Shown: positions 12,525 to 24,616 of the stretch, in pieces | How positions within the stretch are numbered: the first letter of the stretch is position 1 | Layout of the letters: each line of letters opens with the position of its first letter | Source of the DNA: Talinum fruticosum | Lineage: Eukaryota > Streptophyta > Magnoliopsida > Caryophyllales > Talinaceae | Assembly: GCA_021018815.1 (NCBI GenBank) | Contig: JAITYX010000066.1 | Coordinates: forward strand, 372,001-436,000 | Direction: 5' to 3' | DNA: 64,000 nt | Program-made: the position numbers and the translations under genes | Notes under the pieces: generated by a model | The model's database searches: none | The model's input: only the letters and a program-made list of their open reading frames with translations | What the model was told of the DNA's origin: nothing

Positions 12525-13247
12525 GACTCTCGATCGAAGATGGACTCAATGGCTAAGCGGCTTGGTCATCTATAAATAGAAGCCAACTCTCAAGACTTGA
12601 AGATTGCCGAATCTATTGTTAATATACATACTTGATCAAAAGTTATTAGTATTCATTCTCAATCTTCTACTTACAACTCCCACTCTGTAATTCATTATAT
12701 TTTGAGTTGTAAGGTCTTGTACTTAGTTACAAACTCTCTTTTTACTCTCTAAGTAAGGTCCTTGATCGAGTCTGTCAGGGTTAACTCAGCTCGCTTGTCC
12801 CTAGCCGTAAGGGTTATCTCAGCTAGGAAGTACTAGATCGGATAAGGGAATTTCTAAGTCTAGGAAAAACTTGTAAGAGTTGTCTAAGGGAGCAACTCGG
12901 GGTCGACCAGTCTACTATATTTTGTGGACTCAAAATAGTGGATTTGACTTCGTGTTTGGATTAGCACGGTCTCGTGGTTTTCTCGCCCAGGAGGGTTTCC
13001 ACGTACTTTCGTGTCTTCACTTTCTCGAGTACATTCTAGACTCGGACATGCACTCAAAGTTTCAGCTTTATCTCGCTTCTTTACTCCTCACCGCAATTCC
13101 GAGTTCATACTTTTCTCGACCCCATTATAGACTCGAGAATCGCTTTTGTGTGTCCCTTGCTCAAAAGAGTTTGATTTTCACAAAAATCTTCCACCACCTT
13201 ATTCACCCCCTCTAGGGTGACTTAGTCTCTCCCTAAGCAAACCTTCA
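12525..13247 (+). repeat. Truncated 5' LTR of element C
   Basis: This matches the last 700 or so bp of the 3' LTR (from about 21905 to 22624), beginning in the ACTCTCG.TCGAAGATGGA segment. It keeps the TATA box CTATAAATAG at 12570-12579, the GGTGACTTAG block and the CTTCA end. The missing U3 half would remove upstream promoter elements. Confidence 0.88.
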
Positions 13248-13249
13248 AT

Positions 13250-13261
13250 TGGTATCGAGCC
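13250..13261 (+). promoter_or_regulatory. Primer binding site of element C
   Basis: TGGTATCGAGCC lies two bases after the LTR end. It is complementary to the 3' end of initiator methionine tRNA except for one missing A (family consensus TGGTATCAGAGCC), as usual for Ty1/copia priming. Confidence 0.85.
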
Positions 13262-13306
13262 TAGCCATTCGTAAATGATCTAACTATCCAAAAGTCTAAA
13301 GATCAA

Positions 13307-14990
13307 ATGGCTCGTAATAACGAGAGTTCGATGAAGGAAGATCTTCCAGCAGACCACCAAAGTTCAAAGGATCCAACTTCGTGCACTCGGAAGAAACTCA
13401 TGGAATGTTTCCTCCTGGATCATGATGAAGATGTTTGGAACATCATACAACAAGGAAACTACACTCCCATGAAGACTCGTAGAAACAAGACTTGTGCCCA
13501 AGATCAAGGCGGAGTTCACAACTGATGAAGCTGAAAGTTCGTAAAGAACTTCAAGGCTATGAACATTCTTATGTGCGCCATCGCTCGTAAGAATACAATC
13601 GAGTGTCTACCCGTGACACAGCCAAAGAAGTGTGGGACATATTGGTCAACACTTATGAAGGTATAAGCCAGGTCGACAAGCGAAGATCAGCTAATATCTT
13701 CACAAATATGAGCTATTTAAGATGGAGCTGTAAGAAAACATCACTCGGATGTTTATTCGGTTTATAGAGATTACCTATAATCTCAAATCTCTGGGTAAAA
13801 AGATCTCCCACGAAGAAATGTGCAAAAAGATACTCGAGAAACCTACCCAAGAAAAGATGGGGTCCCAAGGTGACTCGCCATAGAGGAGGCTCGGAACTTA
13901 TCTCTACTAAAGCCATACGAACTAATTGGGAAACTTCTCACCCATGAGATTCACGTGGATGAGGAGGATGCAGAGGTCAGCACCAAAAGAACATTGCGCC
14001 GAAAGCCTCGTAAACAAGAGAAGAAGATCCGAGTTCCTCCGACTCGAAGAGGAACCCATAGCACTAATTGCTAGAGGCTTCAAGAGAATGATGAAGCACA
14101 AAAGATGGGACAAGAAGCCAAAAGAAGAGTTCTATAAGAAAGACAAGAAGGATAGGAAAGGTAAATACTCTTCTCCTTTAAAGTTATCTCTCGACTAAGA
14201 ACAATGGATGCTTTGAATGTGGCAGCAAGGAACACATAGTCAAAGACTCGTCCAAAGAGAAAACGGGACAGAAAGAAGAAAAAGGCTATGATGGCCACAT
14301 GGAGTGACGAGGACTCGTGATGACTCAAAGTGTCCGATGGCCCTCTCTCGACTCGAAGCGTAGCGAGTTAGACTCGGATCAATCGGACAATGAGAAATCT
14401 AATCCTCAAGAGGTAATTGAGTACTTTCTCAAATTCTCCAAAGTTGATTTGGCTAAGTATATTTTTACTTTGGAAGAAAAGTCCAATTCCGATTCTTCTC
14501 ATTTCAAAGAATAACTTGAGTCAATTTCTTCGAGAGCATTTCTTTGAAAAATGAATTCGAAAACCGAGACTTACACTCGTGAGAACTCAAGACTAGTGCT
14601 CAATCCAATGAGACCGAGTCCGAGTTACTCGTAAGAGAAAATAAGCAGCTAAAGCAAAAGCTCAATGAGTCTCAAGATCTTGTTTTAAAATTTACTCAAG
14701 GTAACCTTGACATGCTCTTAGGATCTCAATGTGTCTCCTTCGTAAAAGAAGGTATTGGTTTCAACAAAGAGGAGGAATCCAATTCCTACTCGTAGCTTTT
14801 CAAAAGGATTCCGTAACTCGTAAAGTTCAAGAAAGCCGAGAATGGTCCCATTCATAAAAATGAAAGGAGGACTAAGCCCGGATCGCTTTACAAGAAGAAA
14901 CCATCTCCTCCAGACTTTCAAAAGAAAAGTTTTTCAAAAGAAAGAGATACGGACTCAATTCTCTACACTGAAGACTTAGAATCGGACTAA
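13307..14990 (+). pseudogene. gag of element C
   Basis: The ATG at 13307 begins MARNNESSMKEDLP. KKLMECFLLDHDEDVWNIIQQGNY follows and matches the N-terminal gag domain of element E. A basic segment RKGKYSSPLKLS precedes the zinc knuckle GCFECGSKEHIVKDSS (14208-14255), in which the last Cys of CX2CX4HX4C is replaced by Ser. A coiled-coil-like region follows (EEKSNSDSSHFKE, 14317-14700), then a basic tail. Stops and frameshifts lie near 13525, 13730, 14515 and 14800. The lost Cys coincides with a GACTCGTCC context discussed in the findings. Confidence 0.78.
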
Positions 14991-14999
14991 GCCCAAAGT

Positions 15000-17900
15000 C
15001 ATTCAAATCTGGGTTCCGAAAAACCTTCTTCCTCGTAAAAGGACCACAAGAAAGAGTGTTACCGGGTTCGTTAAAGGAAGTGAGAAGGGTTAGATAGTCT
15101 CGTTTTGCAGGTTACTCGGAGGAAATCAAAAGGACACTCGGTATCTTGACGGTGGATGCTCACGCCACATGTCGGAGACTTAGGACTCTTTTCTCGAGTT
15201 AGAAGAGCATAAAGGAGGAAAAGTCACTTTTGGAGATGACAAGCAAAGGCAAGCTAATTGGGATAGGCAAGATTGGAAAGGGAAGCAATCTGGTCAGCCC
15301 AGTTTACCTTGTCAAAGGACTCAAGTAAAATCCGCTTAGCATTTCTCAATTATCTCGATAAAGGTCAAGAGGTAAGATTCACTCAAACCAAATGTTACAT
15401 TTCGATGACACCACCAAGGAGATCAAACTCTCGGTAAGAGATCAGTGTAACACAAACATTATTCCGCTCTCTCACTCTAGTCGAACTTATCTTATTTAAA
15501 AGCATCCCTTCATGATGATTCATGGACATGGCATCATAGATTAGGCCATGTTAGCATGCATACTATTGAGAAATTAGCATCTCATGGTTTAGTTAGAGGT
15601 TTGCCTAACCGTGCTTTCAAGAAAGATAGAGTTTGTGAAGCTTGCACAAGAGGGAAACACGTCGGATCATCATTCAAATAATCAAGACAGCTTCCACATC
15701 CAAAGTGCTTCGAGCTGTTGCATATGGATTTATGTGGTGAAATCCCGCTTAAGAGCCTCGGAGGTAAATCATATGTACTTGTTATTATTGATGATTATTC
15801 ACGATTTACCTAGGTGTGTTTTCTTAAGCACAAAAATGAAGCATTGAAGGAGTTTAGCAAGCTTTGCAGAAAAATCCAAGTTGAGTCTTAGACTCGGATC
15901 CGGAGAATTCAAACCGACCATGAAAGGGAGTTCAACTACTCGAATTCTCGTAGTTTGGTGACAAGAATGGAATCTCTCACAACTTCTCAAGACCAAGAAC
16001 TCCTCAACAAAATGGAGTAGTGGAGAGAAAGAACAGAACCCTTGAAGAAATAGCAAGGACAATGATGATTTAGTACAATCTACCTTACTATTTCTGGGCC
16101 GAGGCAATCAACACAACCAACTACACTTGGAACAGTATGCCTCATCGGACCCATACTAAGAAAACACCTTATGAGCTCTACAAAGGGAAGAAACCCTATA
16201 TTTCCTATTTCAAGCCTTTTGGATGCAAATGTTTTGTTCATAATAATGGTAAGGATCACCCGACCAAGTTTGATGCTCGGTTAGATGAAGGTATTTTTCC
16301 GAGTTATTCATCTCATAGTAAAGCTTATTGCATCTTCAATAAGAGAACTAACAAAGTGGAAGAAAGCATCCACGTTGTGTTTGATGAGCTTGAACAGGAC
16401 AAACCAAGTGAGTCTTCATTCTCCGATCCGAAGCTCAACAGAGATGATGACCTTGACAAAAGCGAGCCAGTCAGAATCGAACCCAACCAACTCGTAATGA
16501 AGTCACTCGTAACGAAGTGACTCGAATGAGATAACTCAAGAGGCAGCTCAGAATCTTGAAGAACAATCTGATGAACAAGATCACTTAGAACAAGCTTCGA
16601 AGAACAAGCAGCTCAACCTACAAATCTAGTGAATCGGAGAACAGGTAGAGCATTCAAGTATGCTTCTAGTCATCAACTAGAAAACATATTATCTCGATAT
16701 CAATAGTGGAGTAAGAACTCGTTCCTCTCTTCAAAATCTATGTGCATTCACCGCATTCATTTCATTAACCGAACCCAAAAATGCACTAGAGGCCCTAAAT
16801 GAACCCGAATGGGTAGAGGCCATGCAAGAGGAACTCAATCAATTCGAAAGAAACCAAGTCCGGACTCGACCAAACGACCTTCTTACCACCCAGCCACAGG
16901 AACCAAATGGGTTTTCAAGAACAAACTGGATGAAGGTGGGTTGGTAGTCGAAACAAGGCTAGACTTGTGGCTCAAGGTTACAATCAGGAAGAAGGGATTG
17001 ATTGTGGGGAAACCTTTGCACCTGTTGCTGAATTGAAGCCATTAGAATCGTGTTGGCATTCGCATCTAGCATGAATATCAAACTATATCAAATGGATGTT
17101 AAGTGTGCGTTTCTCAATGGTTTTCTTGAAGAGGAAGTCTATGTCGAGCAACCTCCTAGATTTGAAAACTCGGAATTTCCAAATTATGTTTTCAAACTTC
17201 AAAAAGCTCTTTATGGTCTTAAACAAGCTCCCGTAGTTTGGTATGAAAGATTGAGCAATTTCTTGGTTCAAAATGATTTTAGAAGAGGTCAGATTGACAA
17301 GACTCTCTTTATAAGAACCAAGGGGAAAGATTTCCTTATTGTTCGTATTTACGTTGATGATATAATTTTTGGAGCTACTAATGAAATTCTCGTGCCGAGA
17401 CTTCTCTCGAGTTAATGAGTCGAGAATTTCAAATGAGTATGATGGGAGAACTCAATTTCTTCCTTGGTCTACAAATCAAACAAGACAAAGATGGAATCTA
17501 TGTCCATCAATCAAAGTATACCAAGGAGCCGCTGAAAAATATAAACTCCAAGATGCAAAGCACGCAGCTACACCCATGAGTAGCAAGTATAAAACTTGAC
17601 TCAGACGAGAAAGGTAAAGCAATAGATTAGAAACTCTATCGAGGTAGTCTTTGTTATATCTTACTTCCAACAGAGCTAGATATATTGTTCAAGTGTATGT
17701 TTATGCGCAAGATTCCAAGCTAATCCAAAAGAATCACATCTCACTACAAGTGGAGAGAATATTCAGATATCTTGCAGGGACTCGTAACTTAGGTCCGTGG
17801 TACTCAAGAGACTCGTAACTAACTCTCACTAGATACTCGGATGCTCGATTACGCTGGATACAAAGTTGATAGAAAGAGCACTTCAGGAGCGTGCCAATTT

Positions 17901-18290
17901 CTAGGTCAATCCTTAATATCCTGGCACTCAAAGAAGCAAAACTCAGTAGCTCTATCAACTACCGAAGCTGAGTATATTGCAGCCTGAGCATGTCGTTCTC
18001 GTATTTTATGGATAAAGCAACACTTGAGACATCTTGGACTTTCTTTCAAATCAGTTCCAATCAAGTGTGATAATCAAAGTGCAATCAGCATCACCAAAAT
18101 CCGGTTCAAGCACTCAAAAACAAAACACATTGAGGTCGGTATCATTTTTTGAGAGACCATTCTCGAGAAAGGAGATATTCAACTTGAATTCATTCTAACT
18201 AATCTTCAATTAGCTGATATTTTTACTAGGCCTCTCAGTGAAGATCAGCTTTGTTTTATTAGGAATGAGCTTAGAATGTTAAATGTATAA
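15000..18290 (+). pseudogene. Ty1/copia pol of element C
   Basis: The protease box reads YLDGGCSRHMSE with DGG in place of DSG at 15148-15156. The integrase HHCC region lies at 15525-15660. Its core has the first D at 15727-15729 (HMDLCGEI), the second at 15916-15918 and the E at 16023-16025. The RT shows [34 protein letters not shown] (17072-17180) and YVDD at 17350-17361. RNase H shows YKVDRKSTSGACQFLGQSL, TTEAEYIAA and KCDNQSAISITK (17860-18090). Reading ends at the TAA at 18288-18290 after FIRNELRMLNV. About a dozen stops or frameshifts interrupt it. Confidence 0.85.
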
Positions 18291-18924
18291 TTATGTGCTT
18301 TCTTTGTGAAAATCTCATTACATGATTATGTGTTATGTGCGTTCAAATTGTTAATAACCATGTGTTCAGCTGATTTAGTGATACCGAGCTGAAAGTTATT
18401 ATTTATTTCTAGCTTCGAGTCATTCGAAACTTATCCGAGTCAAACTCGGACGTTTGAGAAAAATGGACATCAAATCTCCGAAGTCATCTCTAGATAAGTG
18501 GAGAATTTCAGAATTTATTTTCAAAATCTTTTTCTCTCTCTCGTGCGCCGTGATCGGACAACTAGCCGTTGCAAGACAAACCGCTAGAATTCTAACCGTT
18601 AAGAAGAGAACCGTCACACCGGTCTCGAGGTGACCGATGAAAGAGCCGAGTCGAACGGATATTAAAGGACGATTATTTTCCTATGAATAGCGTCTATTCT
18701 CCTTCATCTCGTTACTTTACATTTCACTTACTCTCTCTCTCTCGAAATCAAAACTTCGCGCACAAGCTCTCTACGTCTACAGTGACTTTTGGACATTTTC
18801 AAGCTTCGTGAAGCTCATCTCAAGTAAGCTCGACTGTTCTCAACTCTTTCTTCTACTCTTTTTCTTTCACTCTCTTCGACCTATTTTCTTCTACGTTTCA
18901 TTTCTATCTCTTTTCTCATCCTAA
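18291..18924 (+). other. Spacer between pol and third ORF, element C
   Basis: This non-coding internal region is shared with elements D (29318-29951) and E (43228-43850). Conserved landmarks are the CAGCT.GATT.AGTGATAC block, TTTCTCTCTCTCG.GCGCCGTGATCGG near 18530-18555, ACCGTCACACCGG near 18610, and a TATA-like CCTATGAATAGCG near 18680. Conservation across copies and the TATA-like box suggest a leader or promoter for the third ORF, but nothing proves it. Confidence 0.5.
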
Positions 18925-20549
18925 ATGCCAAAAAGAGGTTCTCACCCCGACTTTCTTGGCTCTTCCTCAAAGAAGCCTCGCACAAAAAGCCAAGAAGGCT
19001 CCTCCAACTCAAAACCTCTCTTCACCCAAGCATCTTATGCTGGATGATAAGTTCTTTCCAACCACAAAATTTTCATGGTTGCCACACATCCAAACAACCG
19101 GTGTTTACCATTTTCTTTGTTTTAGCGAGTTCATATATCCCGAACTCGTATCTCGAGTTTTACACTCATCTTACAAGCTCGAAGGTGTTCTAACGTCCAG
19201 TGGTTCAAAATATAACTGTTCGTACAAACACTTCCCTTCTCCATCGCTTGTTCAAGGTCTCCTCTCTCTTCTTAAACAACAACCCAATTCCTTTCACCGA
19301 GGTCGCCGACGACTTCTTTGAAAAGTACGCAAAGAGTTTCCCGAGTCACGCAAAAATTTTCTCGTGACTCACCGAGGTCGAAGCACGTCTTCGTGTTTCT
19401 TGCCGATGAGAACTTTCTTCTCTCAGCATTCTAGCAAAGAGAACCCCAACTCCAAGCATCTAAAAGCTCTTTTTGACATTCTTAAGGACTACGAAGTAGA
19501 CCTCTTTCCTTATATCATCGAGCAAATGGCAGCCGTGCTAGCTCAACTCCAAAATAAGAAGAACAGCCCTCTTTGTTTCGGTGCTCTTCTCACCCTTGTC
19601 TTCAAACAATTCAAAGTTCCTCTTCCTTCGCACCCAAATGCCGTATTCGAGGCCGTCGTTGTTGTCGACAAAAAGGAACTTTAGGGGTACGGGTATTAGG
19701 AGACTCAACCTGGTATCTCGGGTACACAGCTTAGAGCCGAGGCCACCTTCTCCGCCTCGCACTCGTAAAGAAGCCCCCTTTCTCTCCTCGCCTCACCTGG
19801 TGGTGCTTCCACCTCAGGTGCTTCTAAGTCTCTCTCCTCTATTTTGTCCTCCGCTTTCATGGACAAAATCAACTCTGTGTCCTTGGAATTCAAGGACATG
19901 CTCCGGCCATTCAAGATCTGTCTATCGCCTATGGCCATCAACCAAAAACAGAGCCAATCTCAAATCCGAGAGCAAGCAAGACTCGCTTCTTGAGATGAAG
20001 GCCCTGGTGAAGGAGCGTATGAGCCGATCGAGCTCCTCCAGGAGAGATGGTCCAAGGCGGCTCAGGACCATAGCGACTCGCACACATTTGAAGAGTCCTT
20101 GAGCCCGGCCAAGACCTCCTTAGATAGCGGGGAGGACGGCGAAGAAGACCAAGAAGAAGCAGACGCCGAGGAGCTCGCGGCCGAGGCAGCTCCTTCCGGG
20201 CAAGGAGCGGAACAAAAAGAAGAAGAAAGAGGGACAACTGAGGGTCTAAATGCTCCTCGAAGCTCAACCTAAAGTGATCAGCTCGCATGACAGCCTCGAG
20301 TGGGTCGAAGACCTAGCCGCACAAGGACAAACCGCAGCTGGGTCGACCGAGCGGACCGCTCCAGCCTACCGAGCTCCAAATGGAAGAACCTCTAGATCCT
20401 CTCGTTCGGGTCAGCCACTCGTAGCCGAGCCCTTGACGGCGATCCCCGCCCTCCTCTCGCCGCGCTCAAGCACATCGTCAAGATCCTACCAGCCCCGACG
20501 TACCACTCGTCCTTCCTCTTCTACTCGGACAACCCCTTCTCCCTCTTAG
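18925..20549 (+). pseudogene. env-like third ORF of element C
   Basis: It starts MPKRGSHPDFLGSSSKKPRTK (basic, nuclear-signal-like) at 18925. LDDKFFPTTKFSWLPHIQTTG and FSEFIYPELVS follow, then a FGALLTLVFKQFKVPLPSHP block (19580-19640). A helical segment with QSQIREQ comes near 19940-20060, then an acidic S/E/D-rich stretch (20100-20230). The second half resembles a coiled coil plus low-complexity tail. The position after pol is that of the Sirevirus env-like ORF. The basic start, the coiled coil and the lack of a clear signal peptide argue against calling it a real envelope protein. Several frameshifts are present. Confidence 0.6.
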
Positions 20550-20708
20550 GCACCATGCACCGTGTCACAATTCCAAAGTCTACCAGATTCTTCTTCTTCC
20601 TCGGAATCTTTTTCATTTCTTCATCTTTTACTTATCTCTTTTGTCCAGTACATCAAATATGTACTACTTGTTGTATTCTTCCCATTTTTTTTATTTTTGC
20701 TGAAAGGC

Positions 20709-20719
20709 AAGGGGGAGAA
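20709..20719 (+). promoter_or_regulatory. Internal polypurine tract, element C
   Basis: AAGGGGGAGAA sits in the conserved context GCTGAAAGGC, about 300 bp upstream of the 3' LTR. The same context recurs in D (31713) and E (45551). Sireviruses are known for multiple conserved polypurine tracts; this could act as a second plus-strand primer. Confidence 0.7.
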
Positions 20720-21005
20720 TATAGATAAAAAAATTTGTTGTCTTGTTTAGGGGAGTTTCTCACTCTCTATCTCTCTCTCTGTATATATGTTTTTTTCAAT
20801 GAATTAATGAATTTCTTTCAATTCTTCGAGTTTAATGTTTAATGCAAGCATTTATGAGTTTCAATCAAATATGCTCTCTTGCTTAGCATCTTCGTCAACA
20901 TAAATGCATTTCATTGACTATTCTTTATACTCGATACTTCAAGTATACAAAAACAGATCTATATCACTAACAAAGTTTCTTTCTAAGTATGGAATGCCTT
21001 TCATC

Positions 21006-21018
21006 AAAAAGGAGAAAT
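21006..21018 (+). promoter_or_regulatory. 3' polypurine tract of element C
   Basis: AAAAAGGAGAAAT lies directly before the LTR TGAAG. It follows the conserved leader ATGGAATGCCTTTCATC shared with D and E. It is the plus-strand primer for reverse transcription. Confidence 0.75.
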
Positions 21019-22626
21019 TGAAGACTCGGACTTTACTCCGCACATTTTTGAGTACTATCAAGGGAATCGGGTATACGACTTTCGTACTTATAGAGTTTTG
21101 ATTCCAAGTCATTCTCTCGTACCTTAGAAACTTTTCCGAGTGATGTAGTATTTCCTCTAAGTGATATAGCAATTATTTCATATATTTATGCATGACTCGT
21201 TTGACTCGTAAAGCATATCTATACTCACTTTTGTACACTCGGCTCCGAGTCTCTCATCACTTAGAATTATCACATGTTCAAATGACTAGTATTTGCATAA
21301 CCGCACTCGAGTCCGACTTCATGTTACAGGTCTTATTCTGTTAGAGTCGGCGCTTCTAGTCCGAACCATGCTTAGTCTAGATCAAGTTTGTTTCACTCGA
21401 TATTCTTTATTTAACTTGATTCTCGCTTACACTAACTCGGATGGAATTTCGAGTTTCATGGATATTAGACTCGGAAAATTCCATTCCTTTTCCGACTCGG
21501 ATAATTAGTCACTTAATTATCTTAATTATGTTATTATTTGTTTCTAATCTTGGACCAAAGTATTTTATACTTTGATAACGAATTTGATTTACTTTTGTAG
21601 GTTATTCAAACGAGGCTACACTTTTTGAAATACAAAAGTAACCTGGCTTCAAAACGTCAAATCACTAGCAGACAAGGCTTTTTCCACCTCTAACCTAGCC
21701 CCAAAAGACCGTGTCGTGGCTGTCTGTTTCCAAAACTGGAAATCCGCAAGACCAAGCTAAACGGTGGTTTCCACCTTATCTTTCAAGACACCACCAAGTG
21801 GTTTTGGGACTTCCAAAGGAGACAAGAACCGTTGTCCAATGTTCATATCTCAACGGATATTTTCCGAGTGACTCGTAAAACCCTTAACAACGGTCACAAA
21901 GGACTCTCGGTCGAAGATGGACGCAACGGCTAAGCTACTTGGTCATCTATAAATAGAAGCCAACTCTCAAGACTTGAAGATTGCCGAATCTATTGTTAAT
22001 ATACATACTTGATCAAAAGTTATTGTATTAATTCTCAATCTTCTACTTACAACTCGCCACTCTATAATTCATTATATTCCGAGTTGTAAGGTCTTGTACT
22101 TAGTTACAAACTCTCCTTTTACTCTCTAAGTAAGGTCCCTTGACCGAGCCGTAAGGGTTAACTCAGCTTAGTTGTCCCTAGCTGTAAGGGTTATCTCGGT
22201 TAGGAAGTAGTAGATCGAGATAAGGGAATTTATGAGTCTAGGAAAAACTTGTAAAGAGTTGTCTAAGGGAGCAACTCGGGGTCGGTCGGTCTCATCGTAT
22301 TTTGTGGACTCAAAATAGTGGATTTGATCTGCGTGCTTGGATTAGCACAGTCCATGGTTTCTGCCCAGGAGGGTTTCCACATACTTTCTGTGTCTTCACT
22401 TTCCGAGTACATTCTAGACTCGTGCATGCACTCAAAGTTTCAGCTTTATCTCGCTTCTTTATACCTCATTGCAATTCCGAGTTTATACTTTTCTCGACCC
22501 CATTATAGACTCGGAATCGCTTCGTCTCGTCCCTTACTCAAAAGAGTTTGATTTTCACAAAAATCTTCCACCACTCTATTCACCCCCTCTAGGGTGACTT
22601 AGTCTCTCCCCGAGCAAACCTTCGCA
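21019..22626 (+). repeat. 3' LTR of element C (about 1608 bp)
   Basis: It starts TGAAGACTCGGAC and ends AACCTTCGCA, slightly altered from the usual CTTCA. The family hairpin AAAGTATTTTATACTTT is near 21568-21584, the TATA box CTATAAATAG at 21947-21956, and the CCCCCTCTAGGGTGA block near 22583-22597. ACTCG/CGAGT pentamers are strikingly frequent. No TSD can be tested because the 5' end is lost. Confidence 0.88.
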
Positions 22627-23430
22627 TTGCTTTTATTTCCTCCCCGCCCAATGTAACCTTTAAAGTTTCTCGCTTTCTTTTCTTTCTCGCTTTTCTTTTC
22701 TTTCGCTTTTGTTTTCTTTACCACTTTTCTTTTTATTATTTTTATCGCTTTCATTCATGTTTTGGTTGCTTTAATTTAGTTTAGCATGTAGTGTGCTTGT
22801 GTTTAGTACGTTATTTTAATTCACTACTCAAATTAGTAATGGCCGTCTTCGAATCGGCAGAATCCACTCGTACCCTCGCCCCGAATCCGATTCTTGGTTC
22901 TAAGATCGATGGAGTCATTTTCGCCTTTTTGGTCTTAGCTTTCCCATACTAAGATCGAAAGAGAAAATTTTTATTTTTGTTTTTGTTAGTTTTTCTTCCC
23001 TAAAAACTTTCTCGCCGACTCTTCTTTTTTATGCTTTATTTCTATTCAAATTGCATCTCGGTTCCGATCGTAGGTAAATGAATTTGGACATCCGAACCCG
23101 CCTACCGGGCCAAAGACAGCGGCTAATTCCTTCAGCTGTGGCCTATGGCCGCGCCCGATCGCCACGTGCGAGCTTCGGCCAACGTTGAGTGGTCGGTGGC
23201 CATGGCTTCGGTCCCGATTAGCGTTTTTACACCGATTTGGCCCTAAAGCCTCATAACAAATTTAATATTGTAAATTTAATTTATTTTGTTGCGTCGACCC
23301 GAAACTTCGTATAACCCGTTATATGACTTGTTCATATTTTACTCAAACCCTAAATACACCGGACCTGTATTTTATCGAACCTTAATACACCCGACCCATA
23401 TTTAACCTCGCCCGACCAAATTGATAGGTC
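22627..23430 (+). other. Unassigned region, pyrimidine-rich then GC-rich
   Basis: No gene is seen. 22640-22760 is a T/C-rich run with many TTTCTTTTC and CGCTTT repeats. 23090-23240 is GC-rich and palindrome-prone (TATGGCCGCGCCCGATCG). 23320-23420 has a degenerate repeat around 'aaaccctaaatacacc..gacc' and 'cttaatacacccgaccc'. It may be the leader of another retroelement or old host DNA; I cannot decide. Confidence 0.4.
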
Positions 23431-24616
23431 TAAGTAAGATTATAACAATTCTGGCTCATGATATTGAAGATGCATCCTATTAGGGTCTGTCTAGTATTAG
23501 TAACTTCACTATTAAATCAACAATGTGGAATGCACACTATATTCCCTCACCTTCTTCATGGGAAGATGTCCGGATATAGAATATAGATGTTATGCCCAAA
23601 TTGAAAATATTTTTGTGGCAAATTGGACATAATGTTTTATCTACACACAGGAAGCTTCTTAAAAGAGGTATAAATGTTGATACATTATGTCCATTGTGCA
23701 AGGCCAATGATGAATAGATCAATCACCTTTTTCGCAATATTCTTTAATGAAGGATACTTGGAATAAAACATTTCAGCTTAAGTGGCTAGATGTTAATTTA
23801 AATCATGCATAGATCGTGTCTTTCAATGATATTTTTATTAAGGCCAGAAATTATAAAAAATCAAATCAAATGATTCGAATGGTGCATTGGTTATGGAGTA
23901 TATGTAAAAGTCGGAATGATACGAGTCTTTAATAATGGATATTATAGCAATTTAGCTGCAATCTTAAAGGCAAAGACACTGTGGGCGGAAGGAGGGTTAA
24001 AGGAAGACTCGATTGTCATTTCAATCTACGCTCAAGTACTCATTATCCAAGTACCTAGTACTTCAATTCAGCTTTGTCAATTGACATAAACCACCAGGGA
24101 GGGTTCATCAAAATCAACTTTGATGGATCTAAATCATCTTCATCAGCTGTTGGAGGATTCGTAATTAGAAGTTGGGATGAAAAATTTATTCAAGTTAGGA
24201 AGTATAATTTAGGACCAAGCATCTCGTGTTGGTAGCTGAAATCTCTACTGTGCGAATTGGAGTGAGAACACTAGTGGAGAGATTTTATTCGATTGTTTTA
24301 GAAGGCGATAAACAAGTTATCATTAAAGGAATTAAATGCGAGATGCAAATTTCCTGGGAAATCCACACACTTATCTAGAATACATGTCGTTATCTCAAAA
24401 GATACAGCCAAGTATTTATCCGACATACATTCGGAGATGAGAATATGGCTACCGATTGCATGGCCAAATGTGGTCTTTGTATTTCTACCTCCTTAATTTG
24501 GACGTCTTTACTTCATCTTCTTTTCTCTCCATTTTAATGGAGGACAACTTGAATAAAACCCTTGTCGAAAGGCTATCTCTTAGTTGATTTACTTATATCT
24601 ATAAAAAAAAAAAAAA
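23430..24616 (+). pseudogene. 3' end of an L1-type LINE (zf-RVT and RNase H)
   Basis: A plant L1 zinc-binding RT-associated domain is readable at 23510-23730 (MPKLKIFLWQIGHNVLSTHRK, RGINVDTLCPLCKANDE, NHLF). An RNase H-like domain follows at 24110-24470, with FDGSKSSSSAVGGFVIR, LEGDKQVI and DENMATDCMAKCG. The piece ends in a 14 bp A-run at 24603-24616. Upstream parts of ORF2 are absent, so this is a 5'-truncated retroposed copy. Stops and frameshifts interrupt it. The TSD was not found. Confidence 0.78.

Larger units (their letters stand above)
12525..22626 (+). mobile_element. Sirevirus-type copia element C with truncated 5' LTR
   Basis: The order is partial LTR, primer site, gag, pol, spacer, env-like ORF, internal polypurine tract, terminal polypurine tract and full 3' LTR. 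The first half of the 5' LTR is missing and replaced by the orphan integrase fragment, so no 5' TSD exists to compare. All ORFs are broken. The full-length 3' LTR is 1608 bp. Confidence 0.88.

Noticed and set aside
19938..20288. Minus-strand ORFs within the third-ORF regions (also 30542-31081 and 44995-45351)
   Set aside because: They are antisense shadows of the GC-rich coiled-coil/acidic region of the env-like ORF.
18925..20549. True envelope glycoprotein in the third ORF
   Set aside because: The start is basic, the body has coiled-coil and acidic regions, and no signal peptide or membrane anchor is convincing. Only the position supports the env label.
22302..22551. Repeated ORFs in LTRs (also 12880-13215, 27919-28170 and 36736-36996)
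   Set aside because: They recur because LTRs are repeated; they are not conserved as proteins and cross regulatory sequence.
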